Positions 36,253 through 45,409 are shown, counted from the stretch's first letter. The stretch is 64,000 nt of DNA from Xylanibacter brevis ATCC 19188 (GCF_000621725.1 NZ_JHXM01000004.1:124001-188000); one strand, 5' to 3'. The notes: a model not told the origin generated them from the letters alone. Made by a program: numbers and translations.

Positions 36253-38244
36253 ATGATAGACGAGCAGTACATTAAGAGTCTGCCTCTTACCACTAATAAG
36301 ATAGAGGTCGTTTTCAATCAGACTGCTTTTTTTGCGAAGTATGCTATAGTATCTTACTATGGTAGTAACAAAGAGTCAAGGAATCTTGCCTATGAGCAGT
36401 TTGCCGACAAACCGTGCCTATCTGTCACTGGAATAAGATCAAGATGGGGTGTATTAAGATTCCCCGAAACTCGTTTCTTTATTCTTACGAAGAAGGGGGA
36501 TGAAGCAGATGTTCTAAACAGTCTTAGAGGCTATGAGTTTATCCGCTCTAAATACGACAGTTTAGAAGAGTACGATGATAAACTTAAATTGAGAATCGTT
36601 GCTTCGCTTGCAATAAACTCTTTGGGAAAAAAGAAATCCAACACAATGATGTATAATGATGGCTCATTGTTAGTTTGTGATGACAAGAACTTTAATGTAC
36701 CAAAATCAAGGAAAGAACTCGTTTGCTTGAAAATTGAGGTGAATGAGTATATGAATCTGACAGCCAAAACCACATCATTCTCTAATCCGTCATCTTACAA
36801 GGAGCTTAACAAATACAAGAACTGTGTGTTCCATGTTGGTAAAGATGTGGGTGGCTGTTTATGGGAAGGCCAGTCAGTAAAGCCAATTGTCATCAGGGAA
36901 GTTAAGAAAGATGGTTATAACCTTCAAGAACTATATGTTCAAAAGAAGAAATACAGTGACAATAAAAACAATGTCCCATATTGGCCATATAATCAGGAAA
37001 ACTATACCCATGGAAAACTCTTTGTAATATGGCAGATATTGCAGTTAGTAAATGAAAGTTTTAAAGAAGTAGTTAGACTCAAATTCTGTGATTTCAACGT
37101 TTTACACTACGATGAATGCAGGTCTAAAAAGGAAATGATGCTTTTTATGCAGAATTATCTGAACGGCAGATCTATCTTTATAGAAGACCCTTTCAAAACT
37201 GTTTTTTCTAAATCTATAGCTAAACAGTTTAAGAATGAGGCAAAAAATATTATCGGAGATTATTTGTTGTTCCCGACAAAACCTTCTGGTAATGATATGA
37301 TTATTAAATTTTGCGAGCCGCGTGAAAAAGAACAGACTCAAACATATTATACCAAATTATTAGAAAGATTGCCGCATAGCGGAAATGCTCTTCAACATAT
37401 CATTATTAGTGGCAATGAAAAAGACGATGTTATTGACAAAGCAAGTGCAAGACGCATTTTGATAGAACTCGTTGTGAAAGATTCGCTTGTCAAGGGAAAA
37501 CTGCCTTTACAATTGACGGAACTCATTCATAACTGGGTATTCTATCGCTATAAGATAAACAATGGTACAATTCATGGAGCATCTTTTACAGCGAATTCAA
37601 ATGGAGATATAGCCATCCAAGAGTATGGCTTGGGGAAAAACAGACTTGGCGATGATTTCGATTTGTTTGTACAAAGCAATCTGAATTATTATGAATGTGA
37701 CAGAATTCGAGGAGCCAGAGATTATATGGCTATGAAGAAAAATGGCAATGTATACCTAATTATTGATACTGACGAGATTCCTATTCTTGATGTCTCTCAA
37801 ATTAATGATGCGTATGATGATGTCGTTAATAGAGGCGAAACTGTAGCTTTGTTCAAAAGAAAGACGAATTATGAGGCTCATAAATATCTTAGAGGGTATA
37901 TTGGTTTCCATCTTTGGAAGTCTGATGGCATAGATGGGGAAAACGAGGGTTCATATTCCTACATATCTGGTATTAATAGCGAAAATATGCAAATAACTCA
38001 AAGTACCAAAATGGATAAGATGCCGAGAGCAAGACGAATATTTGTATTGCACAAAGAGAATCCAGCTGCAGTAGAAGCAGAAATCATGGAAATAGTCGAG
38101 ATGCTTAAGTTCGGATTCGGAAGATGGAATGAGTTGATGACATACCCATTCCCTTTCAAGTTCCTTCAAGAGTACTTAGACAATGTTTGCGAGACGGTAT
38201 TCTCCAAGCATTGGAAGGAAATAACATATAGCGGCGATTTGTAG
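36253..38244 (+). CDS. Hypothetical 663-residue protein with PIWI-like C-terminus
   Basis: I do not recognise the whole protein. The N-terminal ~300 residues are Lys-rich and without known motif. The C-terminal third has features that recall PIWI domains of the pPIWI-RE type: a strand-rich block (NVYLIIDTDEIPILDV), a later SYISGINSENMQITQSTK, a strand followed by an NP pair (ARRIFVLHKENPAAVEAEI), and a final helix NELMTYPFPFKFLQEY similar to the aromatic/proline-rich end of Argonaute-like proteins. Catalytic aspartates cannot be assigned with confidence. The ATG at 36253 is preferred over the TTG at 36244, which overlaps the previous stop. It is paired with the helicase-nuclease, and an imperfect hairpin 15 bases past the stop ends the unit. 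Confidence 0.6.
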   Translation: MIDEQYIKSLPLTTNKIEVVFNQTAFFAKYAIVSYYGSNKESRNLAYEQFADKPCLSVTGIRSRWGVLRFPETRFFILTKKGDEADVLNSLRGYEFIRSKYDSLEEYDDKLKLRIVASLAINSLGKKKSNTMMYNDGSLLVCDDKNFNVPKSRKELVCLKIEVNEYMNLTAKTTSFSNPSSYKELNKYKNCVFHVGKDVGGCLWEGQSVKPIVIREVKKDGYNLQELYVQKKKYSDNKNNVPYWPYNQENYTHGKLFVIWQILQLVNESFKEVVRLKFCDFNVLHYDECRSKKEMMLFMQNYLNGRSIFIEDPFKTVFSKSIAKQFKNEAKNIIGDYLLFPTKPSGNDMIIKFCEPREKEQTQTYYTKLLERLPHSGNALQHIIISGNEKDDVIDKASARRILIELVVKDSLVKGKLPLQLTELIHNWVFYRYKINNGTIHGASFTANSNGDIAIQEYGLGKNRLGDDFDLFVQSNLNYYECDRIRGARDYMAMKKNGNVYLIIDTDEIPILDVSQINDAYDDVVNRGETVALFKRKTNYEAHKYLRGYIGFHLWKSDGIDGENEGSYSYISGINSENMQITQSTKMDKMPRARRIFVLHKENPAAVEAEIMEIVEMLKFGFGRWNELMTYPFPFKFLQEYLDNVCETVFSKHWKEITYSGDL

Positions 38245-38258
38245 AATATCGTCAGATA

Positions 38259-38294
38259 ATGAATCCGCTCCAGTCATTGCAGAAGCGGATTCAT
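38259..38294. terminator. Hairpin between convergent genes
   Basis: Eleven-bp stem ATGAATCCGCT (38259-38269) with AGCGGATTCAT (38284-38294), between the PIWI-like gene and the leftward vWA gene. No long T-run follows on either strand. Confidence 0.65.
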
Positions 38295-38302
38295 TGCAAT
38301 AA

Positions 38303-38977
38303 TCAGGACTCTTCTTCACTGAAGAACGAACCTGTAGGAATAGCGGCATCCTCGGCTATGCAGCAGTTGTAGCGTTCGCGGCTTCGACGTTCGCGGGCAA
38401 ACATGGCCTTGGTACCTTCCTCGTCCTGCTGGAACTCCATGTGTTCCTCGATAGCGAAAGACTGAGCCATCGTCTCGACATCGAGGTTGTCCGTGCCGAT
38501 GAGCGTAAAGGTCCAGTTCTGCTTCTTCAGCTTCTCAATCATCGTGCGAACCATCTTCAGCGTCCACTCCTCAGAGCTATTCTCCTCACCGTCGGTGATG
38601 ATGGTGACGAGTACGTGATCACCATCTTCCACCTGTGCATTTACCTTAGCAATTCCCATGCCGATGGCATCGTAGAGGGGTGTGCCACCACCGGGGGTGT
38701 AGGCTTTCCAGTCGAGGTTCTTGGTGCGCGAGGCAGGGGCATTGTCGTAGTGCCAGGTAGTGTGGCCACTGTCGAAGGTAAGGAGGGTGACGCGTTGCTC
38801 CTGGTCAGGGTACTTCTTCTGCATCTGGCGAACGGTCTGGAGAGTCTCGTTCATACCGACGAAGGCCTGCTTGCGGATGACATACATTGAACCGCTCTCA
38901 TCGACGATAATCAGATTGTGGACACGCTTTGTTTCTTTCTTGTTCTGCTGCTTGGGCATGGGATCATTTCTTTTCAT
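38303..38977 (-). CDS. von Willebrand factor A (vWA) domain protein
   Basis: Protein of 224 residues consisting almost entirely of a vWA domain, a metal-dependent protein-binding module. The MIDAS metal site is complete: D26-x-S28-x-S30 in VDESGSM, T99 in GGGTPLYDAI, and D129 in ITDGEEN. The last ~25 residues are acidic and serine-rich. It has no signal peptide or membrane helix, so it acts in the cytoplasm. Codon usage is more GC-rich than in the PIWI-like gene to its right end, suggesting a separate origin. It is divergent from the sigma/macro fusion, with 123 bases between starts, and the two probably share regulation. Confidence 0.92.
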   Translation of the reverse strand: MKRNDPMPKQQNKKETKRVHNLIIVDESGSMYVIRKQAFVGMNETLQTVRQMQKKYPDQEQRVTLLTFDSGHTTWHYDNAPASRTKNLDWKAYTPGGGTPLYDAIGMGIAKVNAQVEDGDHVLVTIITDGEENSSEEWTLKMVRTMIEKLKKQNWTFTLIGTDNLDVETMAQSFAIEEHMEFQQDEEGTKAMFARERRSRERYNCCIAEDAAIPTGSFFSEEES

Positions 38978-39078
38978 AATCGTAACAATTTTAAATGGTG
39001 AAACTTCATTTTAAGACGTCTTTCATCTATTTAAAGATGGTTTTCGGAAAAAATTAAGCTATTACGACAAAAATTTTG

Positions 39079-39086
39079 TATATTTG
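39079..39086 (+). promoter_or_regulatory. -7 box of the sigma/macro fusion gene
   Basis: TATATTTG, ending 14 bases before the ATG at 39101. Confidence 0.55.
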
Positions 39087-39100
39087 CGAAAAAATTGCCC

Positions 39101-40174
39101 ATGTATTATCAAAGACTGTCAGACGACGAGATTATAGAGGGCTTCCGTGAGGGGGACGGCGACATTATCCGTGAGTATTTCTACGGGTATTGTGAGGCAG
39201 GATATCGGCTTTTCGACCAGCGGTATCAACTGAGCGGGAAGCAGAATCTCGATTTTATGTCGCTGGCTCACCAGTATGCCATATACCTAATGGAGCACGA
39301 CTGGAAGCCTTTGGAGGATCACTCGCCGGAGGTCAGTCTGAAGACGTGGCTGATTGGTGGGTTCCGCTATGTGGTGCTCGATGCGCTGAAATGGTATCAC
39401 AGGGAGTACGGCAGCATCACCTTCGAGGATTATCTGCAGTCGTTCGACATGAAGGGCGACAACCTGCGCTTGCAGTTCAATCGCATCGTGGAAGATATAT
39501 GCGACCATGCTCCTCTCGACAGATGGGACAGACTGATTATCACAATGATATTGATTCGCGGCTTCAAGGGGAAAGAGGTGGCTGCGGAATGTGGTATCAC
39601 TCCTTCGGCTGTGTCGCAACGCTACAACAAGCTGAAAGATGAAATCATCGTGCCATACTTCAAAAAGAACTTCGACATGGATCTGGATATGCCAGAGGTA
39701 ATGGACGAACGAACTGTTGTGTTTGCAGAAGCAGGAGCTATGTATACCACAGAAGCACCTATGCCTTACGAAGATATGGTTTTGGGAAAAGAAGAAATTA
39801 TGGAACAGAGACGTACAACACCAGATTTTATTACAGAGCTGCAGACAAACGAGATATTTGTGTTTGGCAGCAATCTGAAAGGTATGCACGGCGGTGGAGC
39901 GGCCTACATCGCCTACCGCAAGTTTGGCGCCATCATGGGGCAGGGAGTTGGTCTGCAAGGTCAGAGCTATGCCATCCCTACGATGCAGGGCGGCGTAGAA
40001 ACCATCAAACCCTACGTGGATGAATTTATCGAGTTTGCTAAAGAAAATAGGAATCTCACCTTCCTCGTTACCCGTATCGGCTGCGGTATTGCTGGATTCA
40101 CAGATGATGAGATTTCGCCACTTTTCGAGAAAGCACATAACTTAGAGAATATCGTATTACCACAAAATTGGTAA
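39101..40174 (+). CDS. Sigma-70-like domain fused to a macro-like (A1S_2505-type) domain
   Basis: Two unrelated modules in 357 residues. Residues 1 to about 195 resemble an extracytoplasmic-function sigma factor: a region 2-like stretch (SLKTWLIGGFRYVVLDALKW) and a region 4 helix-turn-helix (FKGKEVAAECGITPSAVSQR). After a linker, residues ~240-357 form the A1S_2505-type domain: FVFGSNLKGMHGGGAAYIAY, LQGQSYAIPTMQGG and VTRIGCGIAGFTDDEI. The glycine-rich loop and the GxGIxGF block are patterned like the ADP-ribose-binding loops of macro domains. The product could be a transcription factor that senses ADP-ribose or related metabolites; that function is inference. The ATG at 39101 is preferred over TTG at 39095. 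Confidence 0.8.
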   Translation: MYYQRLSDDEIIEGFREGDGDIIREYFYGYCEAGYRLFDQRYQLSGKQNLDFMSLAHQYAIYLMEHDWKPLEDHSPEVSLKTWLIGGFRYVVLDALKWYHREYGSITFEDYLQSFDMKGDNLRLQFNRIVEDICDHAPLDRWDRLIITMILIRGFKGKEVAAECGITPSAVSQRYNKLKDEIIVPYFKKNFDMDLDMPEVMDERTVVFAEAGAMYTTEAPMPYEDMVLGKEEIMEQRRTTPDFITELQTNEIFVFGSNLKGMHGGGAAYIAYRKFGAIMGQGVGLQGQSYAIPTMQGGVETIKPYVDEFIEFAKENRNLTFLVTRIGCGIAGFTDDEISPLFEKAHNLENIVLPQNW

Positions 40175-40252
40175 GATTAAAGGTATAGGCATCTTAACAA
40201 TCATTACATACAAATCTATGACTTTGTTCGAATATTATTAATAGTATCTATC

Positions 40253-42325
40253 ATGGCGAAACTATATCCTCCCATAGAAGTAATCAAAAAGAGAAAGCCT
40301 GCTGCTACCCCCGGGGAAAGGGCATTACTTAGTTTCTTGCTACACAACTATGATGATGAATATGAGATATTCTTCCAGCCTTTCCTAAATGGTGATTTGC
40401 CTGATGTTATCGTAATGCATAAAGGGTGTGGAGTGATGGTTTTCGAAGTCAAGGATTGGGATTTGTCAAATTACAACGTCAGTTCAAGCGGTAAGTGGAT
40501 TGTAAAAGCGAATGGCGCTGTCAACAAAAACACACCTCTCAGACAGGTGTTGAGGTATAAGGAAAAGCTATACGATCTTCATATAGATTCTCTGCTAAAT
40601 CTACGCTTGAAAGATTTTAAGTATTGGTATGTAGTAAACTGTGCCGTCTATTTTCATTGTAGTACGACAAAGGAGGCTAATGATAAATGTAATGGAGAAT
40701 TATTATGTGATTCCTGCCATGTTGGTATCTGTAAACAATGTTCTGTCTGTCAGAGAAAGATGCGAAATTGCGAAATTTCTGCAAACCGTAGTATAGAACA
40801 GGAAAAATGCAGAAAATACAAGACCTGGGTGGACAAGAACTTTACCATTCTTGGAAATGATGCGCTGAACAAGGCTACGATGGACAGAGTTTTCGATGAG
40901 CGATGGATTAGTCGTCGCAGCCGGTATTTCTCAGAAGATTTATACAATAGTTTCGTACGGATTCTTCGCCCATCTTTCCATACGATGGAGGATGGAATGG
41001 ACATAAAGCTTTCCAAAGAGCAAGAGTTACTTGCTAAAAGTACAGAGGGTGAAAGAAAAAGAATAAAGGGTGTTGCTGGTTCAGGGAAGACACTTGTGTT
41101 GGCGCAAAGAGCGGTGAATGCTCATAAGAGAACGCAAGGACAAGTTCTTATTCTTACTTTCAATATCACTTTGCGTAATTATATTCACGACAAAATTAGC
41201 CAAGTCCGAGAAGAATTTGCATGGGAATTCTTCAACATAAGTAACTATCATGACTTTATCACATCGAACATGAACAATGTAGGAATCGATTTCGATTTCC
41301 TTGAAACAGACGAAGAAGGGAATAGGGTTTTTATGAACGACAGAGTTGCCTTTGAACGTCTGGCAGACGAAAAGATATATTCAAATCTACATCTGTTCGA
41401 TGGGCATATAAAAGAACTCCCTAAATACGATGTGATTCTTATTGACGAGACGCAGGACTACAAAGAAAATTGGATAAGAATCATAAAAGACAACTTCGCA
41501 ACTGATAATGCAGAAATTGTAGCCTTTGCCGACGAAAAGCAAAATATCTACTCACGCACACTTGATGTAGATAAAATGCCTGTGATACCTATACAAAGTG
41601 GACCTTGGGATAAAAAGTTGAATAAAAGCTATCGTCTATCAAAGAAAATTGCTTTGCTTGTTTCTGACTTTCAGAAAAAGTATTTTGCCCAGAAATATAT
41701 TGTTGAAAATCAAATTGAAACAGATACAATGCTGTCATTGTTCGATGAGCCTTACATTGAATACCATTATTATGAACCTACAGCCGACGAGATGGAGGAC
41801 AAAAACCTTGCTAAATATATATATTCTCAAATCCTAAAACATAGTCTTAATTCCAATGACGTAACCATTCTATCATCACGAATCAGGATGCTCCGTAGCC
41901 TCGATTATATGCTACGAAAAGAAAGCAAAGAGAATACGAATATAATGTTTGAGACAAGAGAAGAATTCATAAAGGTGTTTCCTAATTCAACAACAGGATT
42001 GGAGAAGAATAGTGAAATAGAAAAGATACGAAAGAATAGAAAGGCTAATTTTTGGATGAATCGCGGAACAATAAAACTCAGTACGATTCACTCTTTCAAA
42101 GGATGGGAAAGTCCAGCTCTATTCCTTGTCATTGAAGATAGTATAGGAAGCAATGCTGTCCTCAATAACCAACTTCAACCTGTCGAATTTTCAGATGAGT
42201 TAGTCTATACAGGACTAACACGCTGTCAGAACTATCTTTTCATAATCAATCTTGGTAATCAGGTATATCATGATTATTTCTCAAATAGCATTCTGATTGA
42301 CAAAAAGGTTGATGCGTCCAAATAA
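40253..42325 (+). CDS. NERD-domain nuclease fused to UvrD-like helicase
   Basis: Protein of 690 residues. The NERD nuclease domain opens the protein, with E22, D51 and E65-V-K67 as its probable catalytic set (PGERALLSFLL, DLPDVIV, MVFEVKDW). A cysteine cluster (C146, C152, C155, C160, C163, C166, C173) follows, likely binding zinc. Superfamily 1 helicase motifs start at GVAGSGKT (273-280), then DETQD, a long central region and a C-terminal HSFKGWESPALFLV / YTGLTRCQ block. NERD-UvrD proteins are common in defence islands. It stands 78 bases after the sigma/macro gene and 12 before the Nudix gene, so an operon is plausible. Confidence 0.88.
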   Translation: MAKLYPPIEVIKKRKPAATPGERALLSFLLHNYDDEYEIFFQPFLNGDLPDVIVMHKGCGVMVFEVKDWDLSNYNVSSSGKWIVKANGAVNKNTPLRQVLRYKEKLYDLHIDSLLNLRLKDFKYWYVVNCAVYFHCSTTKEANDKCNGELLCDSCHVGICKQCSVCQRKMRNCEISANRSIEQEKCRKYKTWVDKNFTILGNDALNKATMDRVFDERWISRRSRYFSEDLYNSFVRILRPSFHTMEDGMDIKLSKEQELLAKSTEGERKRIKGVAGSGKTLVLAQRAVNAHKRTQGQVLILTFNITLRNYIHDKISQVREEFAWEFFNISNYHDFITSNMNNVGIDFDFLETDEEGNRVFMNDRVAFERLADEKIYSNLHLFDGHIKELPKYDVILIDETQDYKENWIRIIKDNFATDNAEIVAFADEKQNIYSRTLDVDKMPVIPIQSGPWDKKLNKSYRLSKKIALLVSDFQKKYFAQKYIVENQIETDTMLSLFDEPYIEYHYYEPTADEMEDKNLAKYIYSQILKHSLNSNDVTILSSRIRMLRSLDYMLRKESKENTNIMFETREEFIKVFPNSTTGLEKNSEIEKIRKNRKANFWMNRGTIKLSTIHSFKGWESPALFLVIEDSIGSNAVLNNQLQPVEFSDELVYTGLTRCQNYLFIINLGNQVYHDYFSNSILIDKKVDASK

Positions 42326-42337
42326 AACTCTTCGAAT

Positions 42338-42775
42338 ATGACATACACCTATAAATATCCAAGACCGGCCGTTACGGCTGACTGTATCGTAATAACGAGA
42401 GAGGCAGAGCCAATGGTGCTGCTGATCCAGCGAGGGAATCCACCTTTCAAGGGAGCATGGGCTTTTCCTGGCGGATTCATGAATATGGATGAAACTACGG
42501 AGCAGTGCGCTATACGTGAGCTGGAGGAAGAAACTGGGCTTAGAGTGACAGAGGTTCGCCAAATTGGAGCATACTCAAAGGTTGATCGCGATCCAAGAGG
42601 TCGTACAATAACGGTAGCTTATCTGGCTATCATTGATGAACCGACAGCTGTAACTGGTCAAGATGATGCTGCCAAGGCAGAATGGTTCTTACTGTCTGAC
42701 TTGCCACATCTGGCATTTGACCATTATGATATCATGCAGGATGCCATCCGAAAATATAAAGAGGGTAGGAAGTAA
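42338..42775 (+). CDS. Nudix hydrolase
   Basis: Protein of 145 residues with a complete Nudix box, GGFMNMDETTEQCAIRELEE followed by ETGL (G-x5-E-x7-REUxEExGU), which binds Mg2+ and hydrolyses nucleoside diphosphates linked to another group. The PPFKGAWAFPGG lead-in is common in ADP-ribose pyrophosphatases, so ADP-ribose or NAD-type substrates are plausible though unproven. It begins 12 bases after the NERD-helicase gene and is likely in the same message as the next gene. Confidence 0.93.
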   Translation: MTYTYKYPRPAVTADCIVITREAEPMVLLIQRGNPPFKGAWAFPGGFMNMDETTEQCAIRELEEETGLRVTEVRQIGAYSKVDRDPRGRTITVAYLAIIDEPTAVTGQDDAAKAEWFLLSDLPHLAFDHYDIMQDAIRKYKEGRK

Positions 42776-42824
42776 ATGCTGGGATTAATCAATTATTAAG
42801 GATGAAATGCTTAAGTAAGACTCT

Positions 42825-43757
42825 ATGACAATTAAAGAATTCACTCAGAAGTGCAGAGAACTGCAGGGCAAGTATCGCGAACGTATGGGCGAGCCAATGG
42901 GAGTTGGGCCACACCTTAAGAAAGGTACGCCACAAATAAACATGTTGGTTGATGGCGACAAGACTGGTAAGAACTTTGTGAACGAGTTTACTTTTAATTA
43001 TGCCAAACATAGAGTAGAAAACAAACAACCTCATGAGACGATTGACGAATATCGACTCTTCAATAATATGCTATCCAGTCAACCAATGGCATTTAACCTC
43101 TTTTGTCCCTTTATAGAAATGCGAGAGCAAGGTAAGGGCGACATTGTCAGCAGAATCTTTCAGAATATATTTCCCGATAAATATATAAGTGAGGTTACAG
43201 AAGTAGAATTAGAGTATCTGGATACAGACATTAAAAAATATCTGAACGATAATACCGCAATGGATGCTATCGTACGTTATAAAGATACGGATGGCAAACC
43301 TGCCTTTGTCGCGATAGAAACAAAGTATACAGATGTGTTAGGCGAAAACACCAGTAGAAAGAGCGATGTACTATATGATGTATGGATTAAGAGAATTGGT
43401 ATGTTCAAACCTGAAACTGAAGCAGAATTACTTAAGAGTGCAGAGGCAGCCAAGGATAAGAATAAAAAATTAGATGGAATGAAAGTTGTGACGCAAATTT
43501 ACCGCAACTTCCTTCTCACTGAGTGCTATGGTATTATTAAGGGGGCAAACAGATGCTATTCTGTTGTGCTCGCCCCTGCACAGCATCCAACTACAGAAAA
43601 AGAGGTTGCATCATTACGGAATGAACTTAAACCTGAATTCCAGAATAAGATTTCGGCTATTTCTCTCGAATATTTTATAACCCAAACATTAGAGATATGT
43701 CCCGATGAAGATAAGGCCCCATTCGAGTATTTTAAAAATAGGTACATGATCAAATGA
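42825..43757 (+). CDS. PD-(D/E)XK nuclease-superfamily protein (PGN_0703-like)
   Basis: Protein of 310 residues in a Bacteroidetes-typical PD-(D/E)XK superfamily group. The core is D147 in AMDAIVRY and E165-T-K167 in AFVAIETKYTD; the flanking regions match the PGN_0703-like family. It may be a restriction-type nuclease or a nuclease-fold protein of unknown substrate. It is 49 bases after the Nudix gene and closed by a clear terminator. Confidence 0.78.
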   Translation: MTIKEFTQKCRELQGKYRERMGEPMGVGPHLKKGTPQINMLVDGDKTGKNFVNEFTFNYAKHRVENKQPHETIDEYRLFNNMLSSQPMAFNLFCPFIEMREQGKGDIVSRIFQNIFPDKYISEVTEVELEYLDTDIKKYLNDNTAMDAIVRYKDTDGKPAFVAIETKYTDVLGENTSRKSDVLYDVWIKRIGMFKPETEAELLKSAEAAKDKNKKLDGMKVVTQIYRNFLLTECYGIIKGANRCYSVVLAPAQHPTTEKEVASLRNELKPEFQNKISAISLEYFITQTLEICPDEDKAPFEYFKNRYMIK

Positions 43758-43761
43758 AAAG

Positions 43762-43787
43762 CGGCTCCTATTAAGGAGCCGTTTTTT
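43762..43787 (+). terminator. Rho-independent terminator after the PD-(D/E)XK gene
   Basis: CGGCTCCT (43762-43769) pairs with AGGAGCCG (43774-43781) around a four-base loop, followed by six T. It probably also serves the leftward ATPase gene. Confidence 0.92.
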
Positions 43788-43790
43788 GTG

Positions 43791-45068
43791 TTAGTCTTTC
43801 AAACAACCAATGGGAACCACAAATATGCCATCTGGCCGTTGGTATGCATAGGGGCCAACAGCAGTTAGTACCATCTTGAATGAAGGCTTCTTCATTTTCG
43901 TGGTATCTATGGTATCGGCAAGCGTATTCAAAGCATCTGCACCATCGTTTATCAGTTTCTCGCCGCCAAGCTTTACCTCTATCAGTCCATAGGTGCCATT
44001 GCGACGATGCAACACGGTGTCACACTCCAGACCTGAACTGTCGCGATAATGATATAGTTTCCCGTCGAGTGCCTCGGCAAAAACACGCAGGTCTCGCACG
44101 GCCATATCTTCGAAGATAAGTCCGAACGAGTCCAGATCATTTATTAGGTCTTTGGGACCTAAGCCTAACGATGCCGTACCTATGCTTGGATCAACGAAAT
44201 GGCGTGTGTCGCTTGTACGAATAGCTGCCTTACTGCGGATATTTGGATTCCATGCATCAAGGTCTTCAATTACAAAAAGCTTTCTCAGTGCTTTGATGTA
44301 GTCGGCAACGGTATCCTCGTCAAGTGTTTGTGAGTCGTTTGACAGCATATCGGCCTTGATGGTGCTATAGGGTACTTGCTGAGAAATGTTGCGGGCATAC
44401 GAACGGAGTAGTAGACGTGTACGCTCTGGGCTGCGTTTTACTCCGTCAACACGTTGTATATCTCTTTCAGAAATGTCATCAACATAGCCAAAGGCCTGAT
44501 CCAGTGCAATATCACCTTCCAGCAGCGTTGCTTGTGGCCAGCCACCACGGCATGTCAGAAAGGCTATACGCTCCAAATCAATGCTATTTGGTTGCGGTTC
44601 GAACGTCTCGCCATCAAAGAGCTTAGCCAGGCTGACACTGCCGGTAGACTCGCCAGACTCATATAGACTCATCGGTCGCATTTTGACTCTGCCAATACGC
44701 CCCGTTCCGCTGTGAACAGTGTCTTCAGCCTGTGGAGCAACAGTAGAACCCGTCAGGATGAATTGAGAAAAAGCACTTCGCTTATCAACCTCATTTCTGA
44801 TAGTGTCCCATAATTCTGTTATTGTCTGCCATTCGTCAATCAGTCTGGGTGTTTCGCCTTGGAGGAGTGTCTTCGAACTGATTTCCATCATCTGTTTGCT
44901 CTGTTTCAAAACTTCAGTGTCACCTAAGTCAAGTAAACTCTTGGCTTGCTGGCGAGCGGTAGTTGTCTTGCCACACCATTTAGGGCCTTCAATCAACACA
45001 GCCCCCTTGCCTGCAAGCTTGCGAGCTAATAGTCTGTCGGCAATTCTTGGTTTATACATACTGTCCAT
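43791..45068 (-). CDS. ATPase with DUF4143 C-terminal domain
   Basis: Protein of 425 residues of the AAA_14/DUF4143 group, common single-gene passengers of Bacteroidales genomes with unknown role. Walker A is EGPKWCGKTTTA near the N-terminus and the Walker B-like stretch is RLIDEWQ. The DUF4143 part (FEDMAVRDLRVFAEA, YHYRDSSGLECDTVL, GLIEVKLG) contains a nuclease-like E-x-K core. Start at 45068 or the adjacent ATG at 45071; an upstream in-frame start would lie ahead of the promoter (TTTG-N20-TAACTTTG, -7 box at 45103 to 45096). Confidence 0.88.
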   Translation of the reverse strand: MDSMYKPRIADRLLARKLAGKGAVLIEGPKWCGKTTTARQQAKSLLDLGDTEVLKQSKQMMEISSKTLLQGETPRLIDEWQTITELWDTIRNEVDKRSAFSQFILTGSTVAPQAEDTVHSGTGRIGRVKMRPMSLYESGESTGSVSLAKLFDGETFEPQPNSIDLERIAFLTCRGGWPQATLLEGDIALDQAFGYVDDISERDIQRVDGVKRSPERTRLLLRSYARNISQQVPYSTIKADMLSNDSQTLDEDTVADYIKALRKLFVIEDLDAWNPNIRSKAAIRTSDTRHFVDPSIGTASLGLGPKDLINDLDSFGLIFEDMAVRDLRVFAEALDGKLYHYRDSSGLECDTVLHRRNGTYGLIEVKLGGEKLINDGADALNTLADTIDTTKMKKPSFKMVLTAVGPYAYQRPDGIFVVPIGCLKD

Positions 45069-45095
45069 CATTTTATTTGTTTTTGATTTTGTGTG

Positions 45096-45103
45096 CAAAG
45101 TTA
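45096..45103 (-). promoter_or_regulatory. -7 box of the DUF4143 ATPase gene
   Basis: TAACTTTG on the minus strand, with a TTTG 20 bases upstream of it. The first iteron array begins about 40 bases away on the other side. Confidence 0.65.
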
Positions 45104-45141
45104 CAGATTTATAATGAATTATCCAAATTTTCATGTAACTT

Positions 45142-45249
45142 TTCGGTTGTTTGCGGTGATTTTGTTCGGTTGTTTGTGGCGAATTTGTTCGGTTGTTTGT
45201 GACGAATTCGTTCGGTTGTTTGTAATGATTTTGTTCGGTTGTTTGTGAT
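45142..45249. repeat. Iteron array A: five 23-base direct repeats
   Basis: TTCGGTTGTTTG starts at 45142, 45165, 45188, 45211 and 45234, spaced exactly 23 bases, about two helical turns, each followed by a variable G/A-rich tail. Direct repeats at this spacing are typical binding arrays of replication initiators or partition proteins. Confidence 0.88.
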
Positions 45250-45409
45250 TTTTCGTAGAAATCCCTATGTGTTTTTCAGGCACCACCTACAAGAACCAAC
45301 TAAAGCGCAGTCATGGCAACATGTATACATTTATACCTGTGTACTTGTATTCATTAACACCAATATACATGTAATCATTAATACTTGTATACACTATCCA
45401 TACCCATTA

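Noticed and set aside
39287..40138. 283-codon frame antisense to the sigma/macro fusion
   Set aside because: Cys/His-rich shadow composition, no domain; the sense frame carries two recognisable domains.
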